Notes: generated by a model not told the origin, from the letters alone. Positions 51,852-61,759 are shown, counted from the first letter of the stretch. The stretch: DNA of 64,000 bases from an uncultured Verrucomicrobiota bacterium (GCA_903907995.1 CAIVQH010000019.1:235662-299661); one strand, 5' to 3'. Numbers and translations are program-made.

Positions 51852-53203
51852 ACAAATGTGTATCTAAAACGAAAGTGCCGCTGCTGGCTTTGGCCGGGGC
51901 CGCCCTGCTGGGTTTTGCCTTTGGAGGGCTGTATGCGGACGAAATTCCTCCGGACCCGGCAGACTGCTTTTTTTACGTTATCCCCAATACGGTGGAGGAA
52001 GGCTTTTCCGGCACTGGCTATGTGCTGGCGGTGTCGGCAGACGGCAAGGCCGCTTTAGGAGGTGTGGCAGTAGGCGGCGGAGTTAATTTTATCAATGATG
52101 AGTATATTTTCCATGATGGAAAGCGAACTCTGTTGACTCATAATGATTATAATTCGCCTCCCTCGGGAAAAGTGCTCGAATGGTTTGCCGTCGATCTCAA
52201 TTTTGACGGCTCCTCCGTTCTGGCTCAAAAACGGGTAGGTGGCGTAGATCAGGGGGTAATATTGTCATTTCCTTCCCTCGTAGAAACGCCCATCGCCATG
52301 CCAAACCCCTTGAAACTGAGCGATAACGGTCGGTGGGTGGTGGGAAAGGACGCCAATTTCCATCTGTCCCGAATCAGGCTGGCGGACGGCTTTACCGACC
52401 AGCCCCCTCCCGATTTGCAGGGCACCAATTACTCTGTAACTGACGTGTTTGGCGTCTCTAGCACGGGTACGGTATACGGTGTTCTTTTAGCCGGCGAATG
52501 GCCTCAGTCGAAGAAATGCCCATTCCAATGGACCTCGGACGGAGGTTTCAGTTGTCCGCCAGTTCCAGCGAAATTTACAGTCGCCTCAATGGATGAGGCC
52601 GGCGAGACTTTAGCTGGGTTTCTTTCCGACGCGCCCAACCCGCCCGGTAAGCCGGCTTATTGGACCCAGCAAGGTGGCTTGGTGAACCTGACTACCGTTC
52701 TGAGCGGGGTCGACGCCCGCCAAGGATACATCACTGGGATCTCGGGTGATGGCCAGCTTATTTTCGGTGCCTTATCGCAGGGAGCCTTCAGCCAAGTCGC
52801 CGTAGTCTGGACGCGAACCGGCTCTGTTTATTTGCTCAGCGAACTCATCCGGGGCGTGGATTTGGGAGGTGCCAGCCCATATGCACCGGCGCTTATAAGC
52901 CGCGACGGCAGGACAATCGCGGGCTCTATTGTGGATGGGGGTACTCCCCGAGGACTTTATCTTGCGGGCCTGGCCTTGCCAGGAGAAGGGCCACGGCTGG
53001 TTCTGAACTCCCTCACCGGTGGCGGACGGTCATTAAGCTTTCACACCAAATCGGCATTTCACTATCAAGTCCAGAGCTCAACCAATTTGAATGCGTGGGA
53101 CAGCGTCGGAACCGAGATTGCGGGGGACGACACAGAGCATGCCGTGTCGCTTCCTGAGGCGACGTTCAGCGCAGGCTTTTTCCGGGTGGTGGTGGGTCCT
53201 TAG
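51848..53203 (+). CDS. Secreted HAF-repeat-like protein, paralog A
   Basis: A 451-residue protein with a signal peptide cut near LYADE, then DPADCFFYVIPNTVEEGFSGTG. The body alternates short segments such as AVSADGKAAL, LSDNGRWVVGKD, FGVSSTGTV and GISGDGQLIFG, spaced about 45-60 residues, like HAF-type extracellular repeats that form a propeller. The tail YQVQSSTNLNAW ... GFFRVVVGP is the C-terminal module shared by other secreted proteins here. The coding sequence is noticeably more AT-rich than its paralog or neighbours. ATG 51848 overlaps the mtnA stop. Confidence 0.78.
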   Translation: MNKCVSKTKVPLLALAGAALLGFAFGGLYADEIPPDPADCFFYVIPNTVEEGFSGTGYVLAVSADGKAALGGVAVGGGVNFINDEYIFHDGKRTLLTHNDYNSPPSGKVLEWFAVDLNFDGSSVLAQKRVGGVDQGVILSFPSLVETPIAMPNPLKLSDNGRWVVGKDANFHLSRIRLADGFTDQPPPDLQGTNYSVTDVFGVSSTGTVYGVLLAGEWPQSKKCPFQWTSDGGFSCPPVPAKFTVASMDEAGETLAGFLSDAPNPPGKPAYWTQQGGLVNLTTVLSGVDARQGYITGISGDGQLIFGALSQGAFSQVAVVWTRTGSVYLLSELIRGVDLGGASPYAPALISRDGRTIAGSIVDGGTPRGLYLAGLALPGEGPRLVLNSLTGGGRSLSFHTKSAFHYQVQSSTNLNAWDSVGTEIAGDDTEHAVSLPEATFSAGFFRVVVGP

Positions 53204-53218
53204 CCGGTCCCGTGCCGA

Positions 53219-53422
53219 CGGGGGATTGCGCAGAGTCCCGGGTCCAAGGTCCAAGGTCCGAGCTCGGGGAAGCAGACGTACGGGCGGATTGCGAACCCGA
53301 CGCGCACGGCGCGGAATCCGGGCTTCGACGTGACTCCGCCGGAACCCGTCACGGGCATCATCACCCCGCACGGCGTCTTCAAGCCGCGGGGGCTCGGGAA
53401 ACTGAGGCGGGAAATTGCTTGA
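53219..53422 (+). pseudogene. Decayed duplicate of the mtnA 3' end
   Basis: About 200 bases from ggggattgcgcagagtcccg to a TGA at 53420-53422 align along their length with the last 200 bases of mtnA (51652-51851), including the gggtccaa reiteration and the stretch encoding NPGFDVTPPE and ITPHG. Differences include small indels and a frame that lacks any upstream enzyme. It fills most of the 356-base gap between the two HAF paralogs, marking a tandem duplication of mtnA 3' end plus paralog. Confidence 0.88.
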
Positions 53423-53559
53423 AAAGGACGCGGACGTGCAGAGATTTCAACTGTGAACCAGAAAGAACCGGGCCAGAGGCCCAGTCTGGCTTCATGCGAT
53501 CGTGGGACCATTAACCGGGTTTGAGCGGCTGAATCTCCGCTCCCCAAAGGATAGGAAAA

Positions 53560-54963
53560 ATGATGCCTTCCTCTGTCATGAGCACACGCCTTCTGGCCTG
53601 GGCCGGGACCGCCCTGCTGGTTTCCATTTTCGGAGCGCTGCATGCAGACCCCGTAACCCCGGACCCGGCGGACTGCTTTTTTTACCAGGTCCCGACCACG
53701 GTTGAGCAGGGGTTTGCCGGTACGGCCGACTTGGTGGCGCTTTCCGGGGACGGCAAGACGGCCCTGCTGACCGCGAGTGCCCAGTTGGAATCGCCCGAAG
53801 GGACCCGCTCCATCACCGACCAGTTTATCATCCGCGACCGCTTGCGGACACTGTTGACGCATTACGAAAGCCTGAATCCCCGGGACGGCAGCCCGTTTAG
53901 TGACACCGGCACCAATTGGTACTCGGTGGGCCTGTCGTTTGACGGGGCATCTGTGCCCACGCAGAAACGGGTGGGTGACCTGTTTCAGGCGACGGTGCTG
54001 GCCCTGCCCGGACCGACGGAACTGCCCTGTCCCCAGATGGAGGTTTTGGGGGTGAGTGGCGATGGTCGCTGGGTCGTGGGATTGAGCGACTATCCGGCCC
54101 ATCCGACCGCCGACACCCATTTGGTCCGGACGCGCGTGGCGGATGGCTTCACCGAGGGATTGCCCGACAATACGTACGGTTCTGCCATCGTCATTCTCTT
54201 TGGCATCTCCGACACGGGCGACCGCGTGTGCGGGACTTTCCTGGTCTATCTTTGGGGCTACCAGGAGCTCCATCCTTTCCTTTGGACTCCTGCGGCGGGG
54301 TTCACCTATCTCGAGTCTGTTCCCGGATTTCCCTCCAATTTCAGCGTCCGCGGAATGGACCGTTCCGGGGAGGTTGCGGTGGGTTGGATCAGCACGAACA
54401 AGGGCAGTGAGACGGTTGTACTTCCCGCCTGCTGGACCCAGCAGGCGGGGCTGGTGATGCTGCCTACGGTCCTAAACGGTGCGGACGTCGGCTCCGGTGA
54501 GGCCACACTCATTTCCGGGAACGGCGAGTTCATTTTCGGTGATCTGGGCGGCAGCCCGGTGGTGTGGACGCGGGACGGTTCCATCTACCCGCTTGGGGCC
54601 CTGATCCGGGGGGTGGACTTCGGAGGCGTGACCCCAGCCACCGTGACGCGGGCAAGCTTCGAAGGACGGACAATTGGCGGCCAGCTCCTGGGCTCGCTTG
54701 TGGGCAGCGCCGGCCGTTACCTGGCGGGCCTGGCGCTCCCCGGGGAAGGCCCACGCGTCAGCTTGGGCAGGAACGCGGGTGGCGGGCGATCATTGAGCTT
54801 CCATGCGAAATCGGCGTTCCGCTATCAGGTCCAGACCTCCTCCGACATGCGTGCGTGGGCCGGAGTGGGAGCGGAGCTGGCCGGGGACGATGCCGACCAT
54901 GCCGTTTCCCTGCCCAGCGGCAGCTCTGGAGGCGCCTTCTTCCGCGTCGTGGTGAATCCCTAG
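53560..54963 (+). CDS. Secreted HAF-repeat-like protein, paralog B
   Basis: A 467-residue paralog of the gene at 51848: same signal-peptide-plus-DPADCFFYQVP start, the same repeat pattern (ALSGDGKTAL, GVSGDGRWVVG, LISGNGEFIFG), GEGPRVSLGRNAGGGRSLSFHAKSA (quoted in two parts: GEGPRVSLG and GGGRSLSFHAKSA) and tail FFRVVVNP. It is markedly more GC-rich than paralog A. ATG 53560 or 53578 are possible starts. The function is unknown; secretion and propeller fold are inferred. Confidence 0.78.
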   Translation: MMPSSVMSTRLLAWAGTALLVSIFGALHADPVTPDPADCFFYQVPTTVEQGFAGTADLVALSGDGKTALLTASAQLESPEGTRSITDQFIIRDRLRTLLTHYESLNPRDGSPFSDTGTNWYSVGLSFDGASVPTQKRVGDLFQATVLALPGPTELPCPQMEVLGVSGDGRWVVGLSDYPAHPTADTHLVRTRVADGFTEGLPDNTYGSAIVILFGISDTGDRVCGTFLVYLWGYQELHPFLWTPAAGFTYLESVPGFPSNFSVRGMDRSGEVAVGWISTNKGSETVVLPACWTQQAGLVMLPTVLNGADVGSGEATLISGNGEFIFGDLGGSPVVWTRDGSIYPLGALIRGVDFGGVTPATVTRASFEGRTIGGQLLGSLVGSAGRYLAGLALPGEGPRVSLGRNAGGGRSLSFHAKSAFRYQVQTSSDMRAWAGVGAELAGDDADHAVSLPSGSSGGAFFRVVVNP

Positions 54964-55076
54964 GTGTTCAGTCCGAAGGAGAGACGGTGCAAGGCGCGAA
55001 GCTGCGCTCATAGCCCCGGGTAGCCATTGCAATTGCCCGGATGACTGTCTTGGTGGTGCCGGCAATGCGTGTCTGC

Positions 55077-55808
55077 TCAGTCTGAAATCAGGTGTAGCCA
55101 GAAGAAGCCCGCCGCCTCGCTTGCCGGGAGCGTTGCCTGATATTCGTCACCCACCTGGGTGACTTTGGGCTGCGTCTCCTGCCAGTCGGGCACGGGTCCG
55201 AGCTGGGTAGCCCGGAACACTGTGCCCGGACCGTAGGACGCAGGCCAGGCGAGCACCACTCCGGCGGCATCGGCCCGGAGGAGGTGGAGCGGGACGTTCA
55301 CCACCGGTTCGGCGTGCAGGTCGATGGAAAGCTCATGGGTGAACGTGCCGTCCGACTGGATGAGCCGGAGCTGGAGGTTGGGAAATGTCTGGATGACCCC
55401 GGGGGTTCCGTTCGTGAAGTGAGCCTGGCTGACGGTCGTGATATTGGTGACCGCGAGATCAAGCGTCATGTCCTGTGTGACGGCCACCTCGCCGCCCTGC
55501 CGGTAGCTGCCCGTGCCGGACCCGGAATGCCAGACAGCCCCGTCCACACCGGAAACGAAGGTGAAATCCTCCACGTTATAGTAGCTGAATGGGCCCGGAA
55601 CGAGCAGTTGCTGCAGGCGGAAGTGACCCGCCATCGGTTCGGGAATGCTGGGCCGTCCGCATAACAGGCAGTCATCGGTCAGCCGGCTGTCGGGCAGCAG
55701 CACATAGTCCACGACCGTTCCCTGCGCGGCGCTCCGCCAATTGAGGAGCAGGCAGATCAGCCCGAGCCAGAGGACGGGGCTAGGCGAAAACTTGACCTTC
55801 GTGGTCAT
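55077..55808 (-). CDS. Secreted protein of unknown function, paralog C
   Basis: A 243-residue protein with a signal peptide (LGLICLLLNWRSAAQG) and then VDYVLLPDSRLTDDC, MAGHFRLQQL and VEDFTFVSG, a beta-rich domain of about 140 residues. The C-terminal 75 residues, VVLAWPASYGPGTVF to AAGFFWLHL, are the shared tail module. ATG 55808 was preferred to a longer frame to 55847. It is a close paralog of the gene at 55985, and the two lie in tandem on the same strand. Confidence 0.7.
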   Translation of the reverse strand: MTTKVKFSPSPVLWLGLICLLLNWRSAAQGTVVDYVLLPDSRLTDDCLLCGRPSIPEPMAGHFRLQQLLVPGPFSYYNVEDFTFVSGVDGAVWHSGSGTGSYRQGGEVAVTQDMTLDLAVTNITTVSQAHFTNGTPGVIQTFPNLQLRLIQSDGTFTHELSIDLHAEPVVNVPLHLLRADAAGVVLAWPASYGPGTVFRATQLGPVPDWQETQPKVTQVGDEYQATLPASEAAGFFWLHLISD

Positions 55809-55984
55809 GCTGCGATGTGAGCACCACCGCTCCGGTTTGGCGAGCACTTAGAAAGGCGGCATTTGCCGGGAGGGGCTGGAACTCATTGCTGATATCAGCA
55901 CCCCCCAATGGCAGCTTCAATGTGTGCAAGCTGGCGAAACTCAGGCGGCTAGCGGCGCCCACTGAAGGAACCACGTTGAATGGG

Positions 55985-56698
55985 CTAATAATTGTCGAGG
56001 GTATGTATCCGGAAGAAGCCAGCCGCGTCGGTTGCGGGAAATGTCGCCTGAAATTCATCACCCACCTGCTTGAGGTTGGAGAGCGTTTCCTGCCAGTCGG
56101 GCAACGGCGTGAGCCGGGTCGCGTGGAGCACGTTCCCTGGACCGTAGGAGGCTGGCCAGATCAGCACCACGTTGGACGGGTCGGTCTGGATGATGCGAAG
56201 CGGGATGTCCGTTACGGCTGCCGCATGCAGGTCGATTGAAAGCGTCTGGGAGATCAAGCCATCGAGGTGCGTGAGTCGGAGCTGCATATCGGAAGGTGGC
56301 CCGACGAGGCGGGTTGTCGTGTTGGTGAAGTGGACGTGGTCAATCATGTCGAGATACCCCATCCAGAGACCGAGGGTCATGCTTTGCGTGTACGTCACCT
56401 GGCTATCCCGCCAGTAGGTTCCGGTGCCATCAGTCGCATGCCACTCACCCCAATTGCCCGTTCCCGCAGTGAAGCTGAAATCCTCCACGGCATAATGGTT
56501 GGTAGGGCCCGGATCCGGGAGCAGGAGCAGACGGAAATGGCCGGCTATCGGTTGGGAAGTGGTATCAGTCAGCCGGCTGTCGGGCAGCAGGAAGTACTCG
56601 GTGACCGTCTCCTGCGCGCAAATTTGCCAACTTGGCAGCAAGGCGATCAGCCAGAGCCAGGGCAGGAGCTTAGGCGAGCGTTTCAACCAGGGGGGCAT
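55985..56698 (-). CDS. Secreted protein of unknown function, paralog D
   Basis: A 237-residue paralog of the gene at 55077, with signal peptide (LLPWLWLIALLPSWQICAQ), VTEYFLLPDSRLTD, IAGHFRLLLLPDPGP, VEDFSFTAG and the tail VVLIWPASYGPGNVL ... AAGFFRIHTLDNY. The upstream non-coding bases of both paralogs also resemble each other (ggtttggcgagc), indicating a tandem duplication that included the promoter region. No function is recognised. The 176-base gap between the two copies holds no gene. Confidence 0.7.
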   Translation of the reverse strand: MPPWLKRSPKLLPWLWLIALLPSWQICAQETVTEYFLLPDSRLTDTTSQPIAGHFRLLLLPDPGPTNHYAVEDFSFTAGTGNWGEWHATDGTGTYWRDSQVTYTQSMTLGLWMGYLDMIDHVHFTNTTTRLVGPPSDMQLRLTHLDGLISQTLSIDLHAAAVTDIPLRIIQTDPSNVVLIWPASYGPGNVLHATRLTPLPDWQETLSNLKQVGDEFQATFPATDAAGFFRIHTLDNY

Positions 56699-56847
56699 AA
56701 GCGATACCTGAGCATGGCCGGCCCGGTTTGGCGAGCTTTGCCGGGCTTTTTCCCAAGGATTCGAGGGGTGGTAGGAAGTTGCGATCTGCTGCCGAATTGC
56801 CACCGTCTTCCCGTGCCATCCGGCCGGATCGTGTTTAGCGTCGCCGC

Positions 56848-59463
56848 GTGCATCTCGATCCGGACAGACACGCCGAGGCCGAGCCGGTGGCCTCACCGCT
56901 CGGAAATGTGACCGTGCCCGACCTTTGGCAGCAGCAGGCGGTCAAGGCCCTGCGCGACGGCAAGGATGTGGTCGTGCAGGCACCCACCGGCAGCGGCAAA
57001 ACGTTGATCTTCGAGCTCTGGTCGAACCAAGGAAAGAACCGCGGGCAGGCCATTTACACGGTACCCACCCGCGCGCTGGCCAATGACAAGCTGGCCGAGT
57101 GGCGCAGCCGGGGCTGGAACGTCGGCATCGCCACCGGCGACCTTTCGGAGAATCTCGACGCGCCGGTGCTCGTGGCCACGTTGGAGACGCAGAAGAACCG
57201 GCTGATCCGGGGTGACGGCCCGAACCTGCTCGTCATCGACGAGTACCAGATGCTCGGGGCCGAGGATCGCGGGCTGAACTACGAGCTGGCCATGGCGCTG
57301 GCGCCGGCCAAGACGCAACTGCTGCTGCTCAGCGGTTCGGTCGCCAATCCGCACCATATCGTGCAGTGGTTCAACCGCCTCGGTCGGCAGGCGGTGCTGG
57401 TGCGGCATGAGCACCGGCCGGTGCCGCTGGAAGAGGTCAACGGTGCCCAGATCAGCGCGCATCTGCCTTCGGCCATCCGCAGCTACTGGTCGCGGTTGGT
57501 CGCCAAGGCGCTCGCGGACAATCTTGGCCCCGTGCTGTTGTTCGCGCCGCGCCGGGCCAACGCCGAGGCCATCGCCGCCGAACTGGCCCGCGAACTGCCC
57601 AACCAGAATCCGCTCGTCCTCAGCGAGGAACAGCGCCGGTGCGTCGGCGACCATGTGGCGCGGCTGCTCAAGGCCCGCGTCGCCTATCATCACAGCGGCC
57701 TGAGCTACGCCGCCCGCGCCGGCGTGATCGAGCCGCTGGCCAAGGCCGGCCAGCTCCGCGCCGTCGTGGCCACGATGGGCCTCGCCGCCGGCATCAACTT
57801 CTCCCTGCGCAGCGTGACGATCACCGCCGCCGGCTACCGGCGCGAAGGGCAGGAGATTCCGATCCGCAGCGACGAGATCCTGCAGATGTTCGGCCGCGCG
57901 GGACGCCGTGGGCTCGACGACTGCGGCTACGTGATCGTCAATGCCAACGGGGTCAGCCTCCGCGATGGCCATTCTGCCACCCTCGCCCGCAGCGGCATGG
58001 TGGATTGGTCGGCGCTGCTCATCCTCATGGCGGCGGCGGCGGAGCAGGGGAAGGATCCCTTTGCCGAGGCCGTGCGCGTGCAGGAGCGGCTCTTCACCAC
58101 CAAGCCCATCTTCCTTGGCGTCGAATTTTCGCTGAAGCATCCCGACGCGCCGTGCGGGCTGCACACCGATTCGGAACGGGCGCGCCACGTCCGCCGCCGG
58201 ACCCGGGAGATGCTGAACTCGCAGGGCGAATGGCAGCCCTACCCGCAGTGGGAGGACCGTGCGCTGAAGGACATTGTCGTGGCCGATTACGCGGATAAGA
58301 AGGCGATGGCCCGCGCCGCAGCCAAGGCCGCACGGGCCAAGGCCAAGGCGGAGGAGGAGCCCTCACCCGAGGCGGAAGTGGTCGCTGAATCCGCTGCCGC
58401 GAAGGTCATCAAGCCGCCGACCTTGCGCCCTTTGCTTACAGAACCGGGCCCGTTGGAGAAGATCGGGCCGGGCAAGCTCGTGGTACTGGAGGAGACGCCG
58501 GCCGGTCCCATCCACGGGCGCGAAGTGCTCGTGGGTGAACTTTACGAGGAAGGCAAGACGGTGGTGCTGGCCAAGTGGATCCGCCGCCTCACCAATTGGA
58601 ACGGGCGGGAGACTTCGCTGGCCGCGTGGCGCGAGCTGGTGGTGCCGATCATCCGGCGCGAACAGGCGGCGGCCGGGCTGCCCGTGGTGGCCATCATCGA
58701 GGAGGAGGGCCGCATTGTCGCCCGGCTCAGCCTGGCCGAGCAGACCGCCCGCGCCGTGGTGGACCGCCATGGGATCGCCCTCTGGCGGCCCCGCGAGCGC
58801 GACGTGGTGCCGGACGACTGCGGCCGGTGCGAGTTCATGGCCAAGTGCAAGCTGCTGCCCAATGCTGTCGGCACCGCCTCACTCTGGCGCCGGCTGGCGC
58901 TGGTGGATGCCGCCGGCGTGCCGACGCTGCGCGGGCGCGTGACGAGCTGCTTCTCCGGCGGGGACGGTCTCGCCATCGCTGCCGCGTTGGAGGATGAAAG
59001 CTACGCGCTGGAAGACCTCATCTACGATCTCACGAACCTCGATGCCGGTTTCCGGTTTTGCGCGCGGGATGACCGCTGGGGCGGGCGGTTGGCGATGGTC
59101 TGCCGGTCCCGCTACGGCACGCTGTCGGTGACCGGCTACCTGGAAAGCGGGATACCACCCCGCTACGGCAGCGGCGCGGAAGTGGTCGTGCGATCCGTTC
59201 ACAAGGATCCGTACAGCAAGCACCGGTTCACCACCGACTTCCTGGGCGATGGCGACATCGACCGCATCATCATCGAATGGCGCTCGCTCCTGCGGGTGAT
59301 CACGCATGCGCCGCCGCTCGAGTGGAAGCGCTGGACCGCCCTGCAAAAGCTGGCGAAGACCTTCCTGCACGAGGTCGAATCCCCGACGCAGACGGACCTG
59401 CCGCCGCTCGAATACCACCAGACCAAACGGGTGGATCACCGGCTGATGCTAAGAAGGCATTGA
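56848..59463 (+). CDS. Ski2-like superfamily 2 DNA/RNA helicase
   Basis: An 871-residue helicase starting at GTG 56848. Motif I APTGSGKT (45-52), Ia TVPTRALAN, II DEYQ (in VIDEYQML), III SGSVAN, and VI QMFGRAGRRG are visible, followed by a long C-terminal region with a Lys/Ala/Glu-rich linker (about 485-515) and a Cys cluster CGRCEFMAKC. DEYQ is an unusual motif II. Ski2-like proteins unwind RNA or DNA in repair or decay; which is not readable here. It is a single gene. Confidence 0.88.
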   Translation: MHLDPDRHAEAEPVASPLGNVTVPDLWQQQAVKALRDGKDVVVQAPTGSGKTLIFELWSNQGKNRGQAIYTVPTRALANDKLAEWRSRGWNVGIATGDLSENLDAPVLVATLETQKNRLIRGDGPNLLVIDEYQMLGAEDRGLNYELAMALAPAKTQLLLLSGSVANPHHIVQWFNRLGRQAVLVRHEHRPVPLEEVNGAQISAHLPSAIRSYWSRLVAKALADNLGPVLLFAPRRANAEAIAAELARELPNQNPLVLSEEQRRCVGDHVARLLKARVAYHHSGLSYAARAGVIEPLAKAGQLRAVVATMGLAAGINFSLRSVTITAAGYRREGQEIPIRSDEILQMFGRAGRRGLDDCGYVIVNANGVSLRDGHSATLARSGMVDWSALLILMAAAAEQGKDPFAEAVRVQERLFTTKPIFLGVEFSLKHPDAPCGLHTDSERARHVRRRTREMLNSQGEWQPYPQWEDRALKDIVVADYADKKAMARAAAKAARAKAKAEEEPSPEAEVVAESAAAKVIKPPTLRPLLTEPGPLEKIGPGKLVVLEETPAGPIHGREVLVGELYEEGKTVVLAKWIRRLTNWNGRETSLAAWRELVVPIIRREQAAAGLPVVAIIEEEGRIVARLSLAEQTARAVVDRHGIALWRPRERDVVPDDCGRCEFMAKCKLLPNAVGTASLWRRLALVDAAGVPTLRGRVTSCFSGGDGLAIAAALEDESYALEDLIYDLTNLDAGFRFCARDDRWGGRLAMVCRSRYGTLSVTGYLESGIPPRYGSGAEVVVRSVHKDPYSKHRFTTDFLGDGDIDRIIIEWRSLLRVITHAPPLEWKRWTALQKLAKTFLHEVESPTQTDLPPLEYHQTKRVDHRLMLRRH

Positions 59464-59618
59464 GGACCAATGCTTTCTGTTGATTTCTTTCCGGCTTGAG
59501 GGTGCTGGGGGCTGAAGGTCGCTTCCTAGTGTCCGATCCGAGCACTTTTTGGCCGAATACTGTCAAAATGACCAAGATTTAATGGGTGAAAGGCGTTACT
59601 CTTGCTTAGGTAATTGGA

Positions 59619-61124
59619 ATGTTTTCCCGCACTGCTGGTTCAGAGTCTTCGGGGCCAACGCTGTCGTTCCAATCCGGTCTCGGAACCGATGCGCTGACAG
59701 CGCGCCACGGTCTGCGTTTCTACCTTAATGCCAGGCCCTTATGGCGGACCTTGCCGTGGCTCGGTCTGGGGCTCCTGACCGCTTTACGAGCCGTGGCCGG
59801 AGAGTTTTCCCTGCTGACGCAGACGTTTGGCAACACCTCGGTGCTGATGGGGGTCTATCATTCCACGACCACCAACCCGGACGGGACGGGCATTGATTTC
59901 TGGACTCCCGAAGAGGAAGGCGCGGTCGCCAAGACCTCGACGCTTTCCAATCCGCACATCGCGGAAGCCGACGCGTACGGCAACATCTACATTGCCGACA
60001 AGGCCAACCACGCCATTCTGAAGCTCACCCCGGATGGCCGGATTCACACCTTCGCCGGGACGCATGAGTCGGGTTTCAACGGGGACGGCCCGGCCCCGGC
60101 CACCACGCTGCAGATTTCCTACCCTAACGGCCTGTACGTCTTTCCCGATGGTACCGTCTATCTGCTCGACCCGGGCAACCACCGCATCCGCCGCGTCGAT
60201 AAGCAGGGCACGATGACCACCGTGGTGAACGATCCGGAACCGAAGTGGTATCCTTCGGGCCGCGCGCTGTGGGTCAGCCCGGATGAAAGCCTGATTTATT
60301 ACACGCACGAGTTCGCCCCGATTCCTCCCAGCATCCTGTCCGATGGGGCCGCGGTGAAGCAGTGGACCAGGGCCCGGGGCATCGAGACCGTCTGCAGCAA
60401 GGACGTTGGCTTCCGCAATCCGGGCAATATCGCGGTCAATCCGGTGGACGGAAAACTGTATGTCACCGACCGGGCGGAGGAGGATACATCGAAAGCGGCC
60501 TGCGGCGTGTTCCGCATCGACGGGCCCGACCAGCGCGTGCGGATCACCGGGGGCGCGTCGCAGCCCAAGGCGGCCGATGGAAAATCCCTGCTGGGCACCT
60601 TCCTCGATCAGCCGCGGGGAATTGCCTTCCTGCCGAACGGGGCCTTTTTCCTGTGTGGCCACAAGGATGGCAATGTCTGGTACGTCGATACCACGGGAGT
60701 TCTGCACCTTTACATCCAGGGCTCCGGCAAGGGGGATGTTTTCGCCCTCACCGACGGCCGGCATCCGCCGCTGACCACCGGCAATGTGATTTCCCAGCCG
60801 CGCGCGGTGACCCTGTCGCCCAACGGAAGCCTGCTGCTGGTCTGCAACGACAGCGGCTATCTTGTGTCGGTGGCAAACATCGTTCCGCCCCTGGTGCCCA
60901 ATGACGTGCGGCTCGGCTACGATGTCACCAACGGAGTCACCCTGCGTTGGACGGGTGACGCCGGCCGTGGTTATCGGATCGAAAAGACCGCTGATCCGGC
61001 CAACCCGCAATGGGCTCCGATCGGTGCGGTGATGGGCGGTCCCAGCGCCAGCTACACGGAAGTGCCGGATGCCGGGGCAGGGAACCTCCCGTGGGCCTTC
61101 TACCGGGTGCTGCCTTCGCTCTGA
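59619..61124 (+). CDS. Secreted NHL-repeat protein
   Basis: A 501-residue protein with a hydrophobic signal segment around residues 45-62 (PWLGLGLLTALRAVAG). The body has NHL-type propeller strands: NIYIADKANHAILKLTPDG, TVYLLDPGNHRIRRVDKQG and KLYVTDRAEEDTSK, with GNGGYGDG-like turns. The last 70 residues (GVTLRWTGDAGRGYRIEKTA to AFYRVLPSL) are the shared C-terminal module. Such proteins often bind surface or partner molecules; the partner is unknown. The 155-base gap upstream shows no clear element. Confidence 0.8.
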   Translation: MFSRTAGSESSGPTLSFQSGLGTDALTARHGLRFYLNARPLWRTLPWLGLGLLTALRAVAGEFSLLTQTFGNTSVLMGVYHSTTTNPDGTGIDFWTPEEEGAVAKTSTLSNPHIAEADAYGNIYIADKANHAILKLTPDGRIHTFAGTHESGFNGDGPAPATTLQISYPNGLYVFPDGTVYLLDPGNHRIRRVDKQGTMTTVVNDPEPKWYPSGRALWVSPDESLIYYTHEFAPIPPSILSDGAAVKQWTRARGIETVCSKDVGFRNPGNIAVNPVDGKLYVTDRAEEDTSKAACGVFRIDGPDQRVRITGGASQPKAADGKSLLGTFLDQPRGIAFLPNGAFFLCGHKDGNVWYVDTTGVLHLYIQGSGKGDVFALTDGRHPPLTTGNVISQPRAVTLSPNGSLLLVCNDSGYLVSVANIVPPLVPNDVRLGYDVTNGVTLRWTGDAGRGYRIEKTADPANPQWAPIGAVMGGPSASYTEVPDAGAGNLPWAFYRVLPSL

Positions 61125-61336
61125 AGGCCGTCAGCCGGGGCGGAGTGGAGTGGAGTTGGTTCTGGTTGATTCCGTCGTGAAGAATGCTGGTGAAACGCCT
61201 CCGGGATGCAACCTGGTGGAGTGTCAGAGACACTGAAAGTTGTGAGAAGGGAAATTTCTGATGGCTTTGGGATCGTTTACATATTAGAGACCGGCATCGG
61301 CTCTCGGTTCACCCGCGAGTCTTTCGATTGAAACCA

Positions 61337-61759
61337 ATGAATGCCGTTCCGCCATTGCCGCCCGTCATCCCGTCGCAACCGGCACCGTTGACAACAACCA
61401 GGAAGCCGTTCGCCTTTCAGGCAGCGCAAGCCAGCCTTCTGGCTCCGTTGATCGCCTTTGGAGTGAACATCGTTGTGAACGCCGGCAGTGGCAATCAGGC
61501 TTCTGCGGCGGTGAATATCATCACGGGTTCACTGAGCGTTCTGCTGATTGTTCTGGGATTCGCTTTTGGAGTCGCGGCCCTGTTTGGTATCCGCCGCCAC
61601 GGAAAGAAAGGGATCATGGGGCGCGCCGTCAGCGGAGTCTGCATCAACGGAATTCTCATCGTGTTTATGGCGATCAGCATTCCGGTATTGATGAAGGCGG
61701 CTGAGCGAGCCAAAGCGAGGCAACGGCAAAACGGTGGGCAGGAACAAGCCCAGCCATAA
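61337..61759 (+). CDS. Small membrane protein, DUF4190-like
   Basis: A 140-residue protein with a Pro-rich N-terminus and two or three hydrophobic segments (about 33-52, 60-85 and 100-120), the pattern LGFAFGVAALFGIRRHGKKGIMGRAVSGVCING (quoted as GFAFGVAALFGI, GIMGRAVSGV) being typical of DUF4190-like proteins. The C-terminus is Gln/Arg-rich. ATG 61337 was chosen over an upstream TTG at 61328. Confidence 0.65.
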   Translation: MNAVPPLPPVIPSQPAPLTTTRKPFAFQAAQASLLAPLIAFGVNIVVNAGSGNQASAAVNIITGSLSVLLIVLGFAFGVAALFGIRRHGKKGIMGRAVSGVCINGILIVFMAISIPVLMKAAERAKARQRQNGGQEQAQP

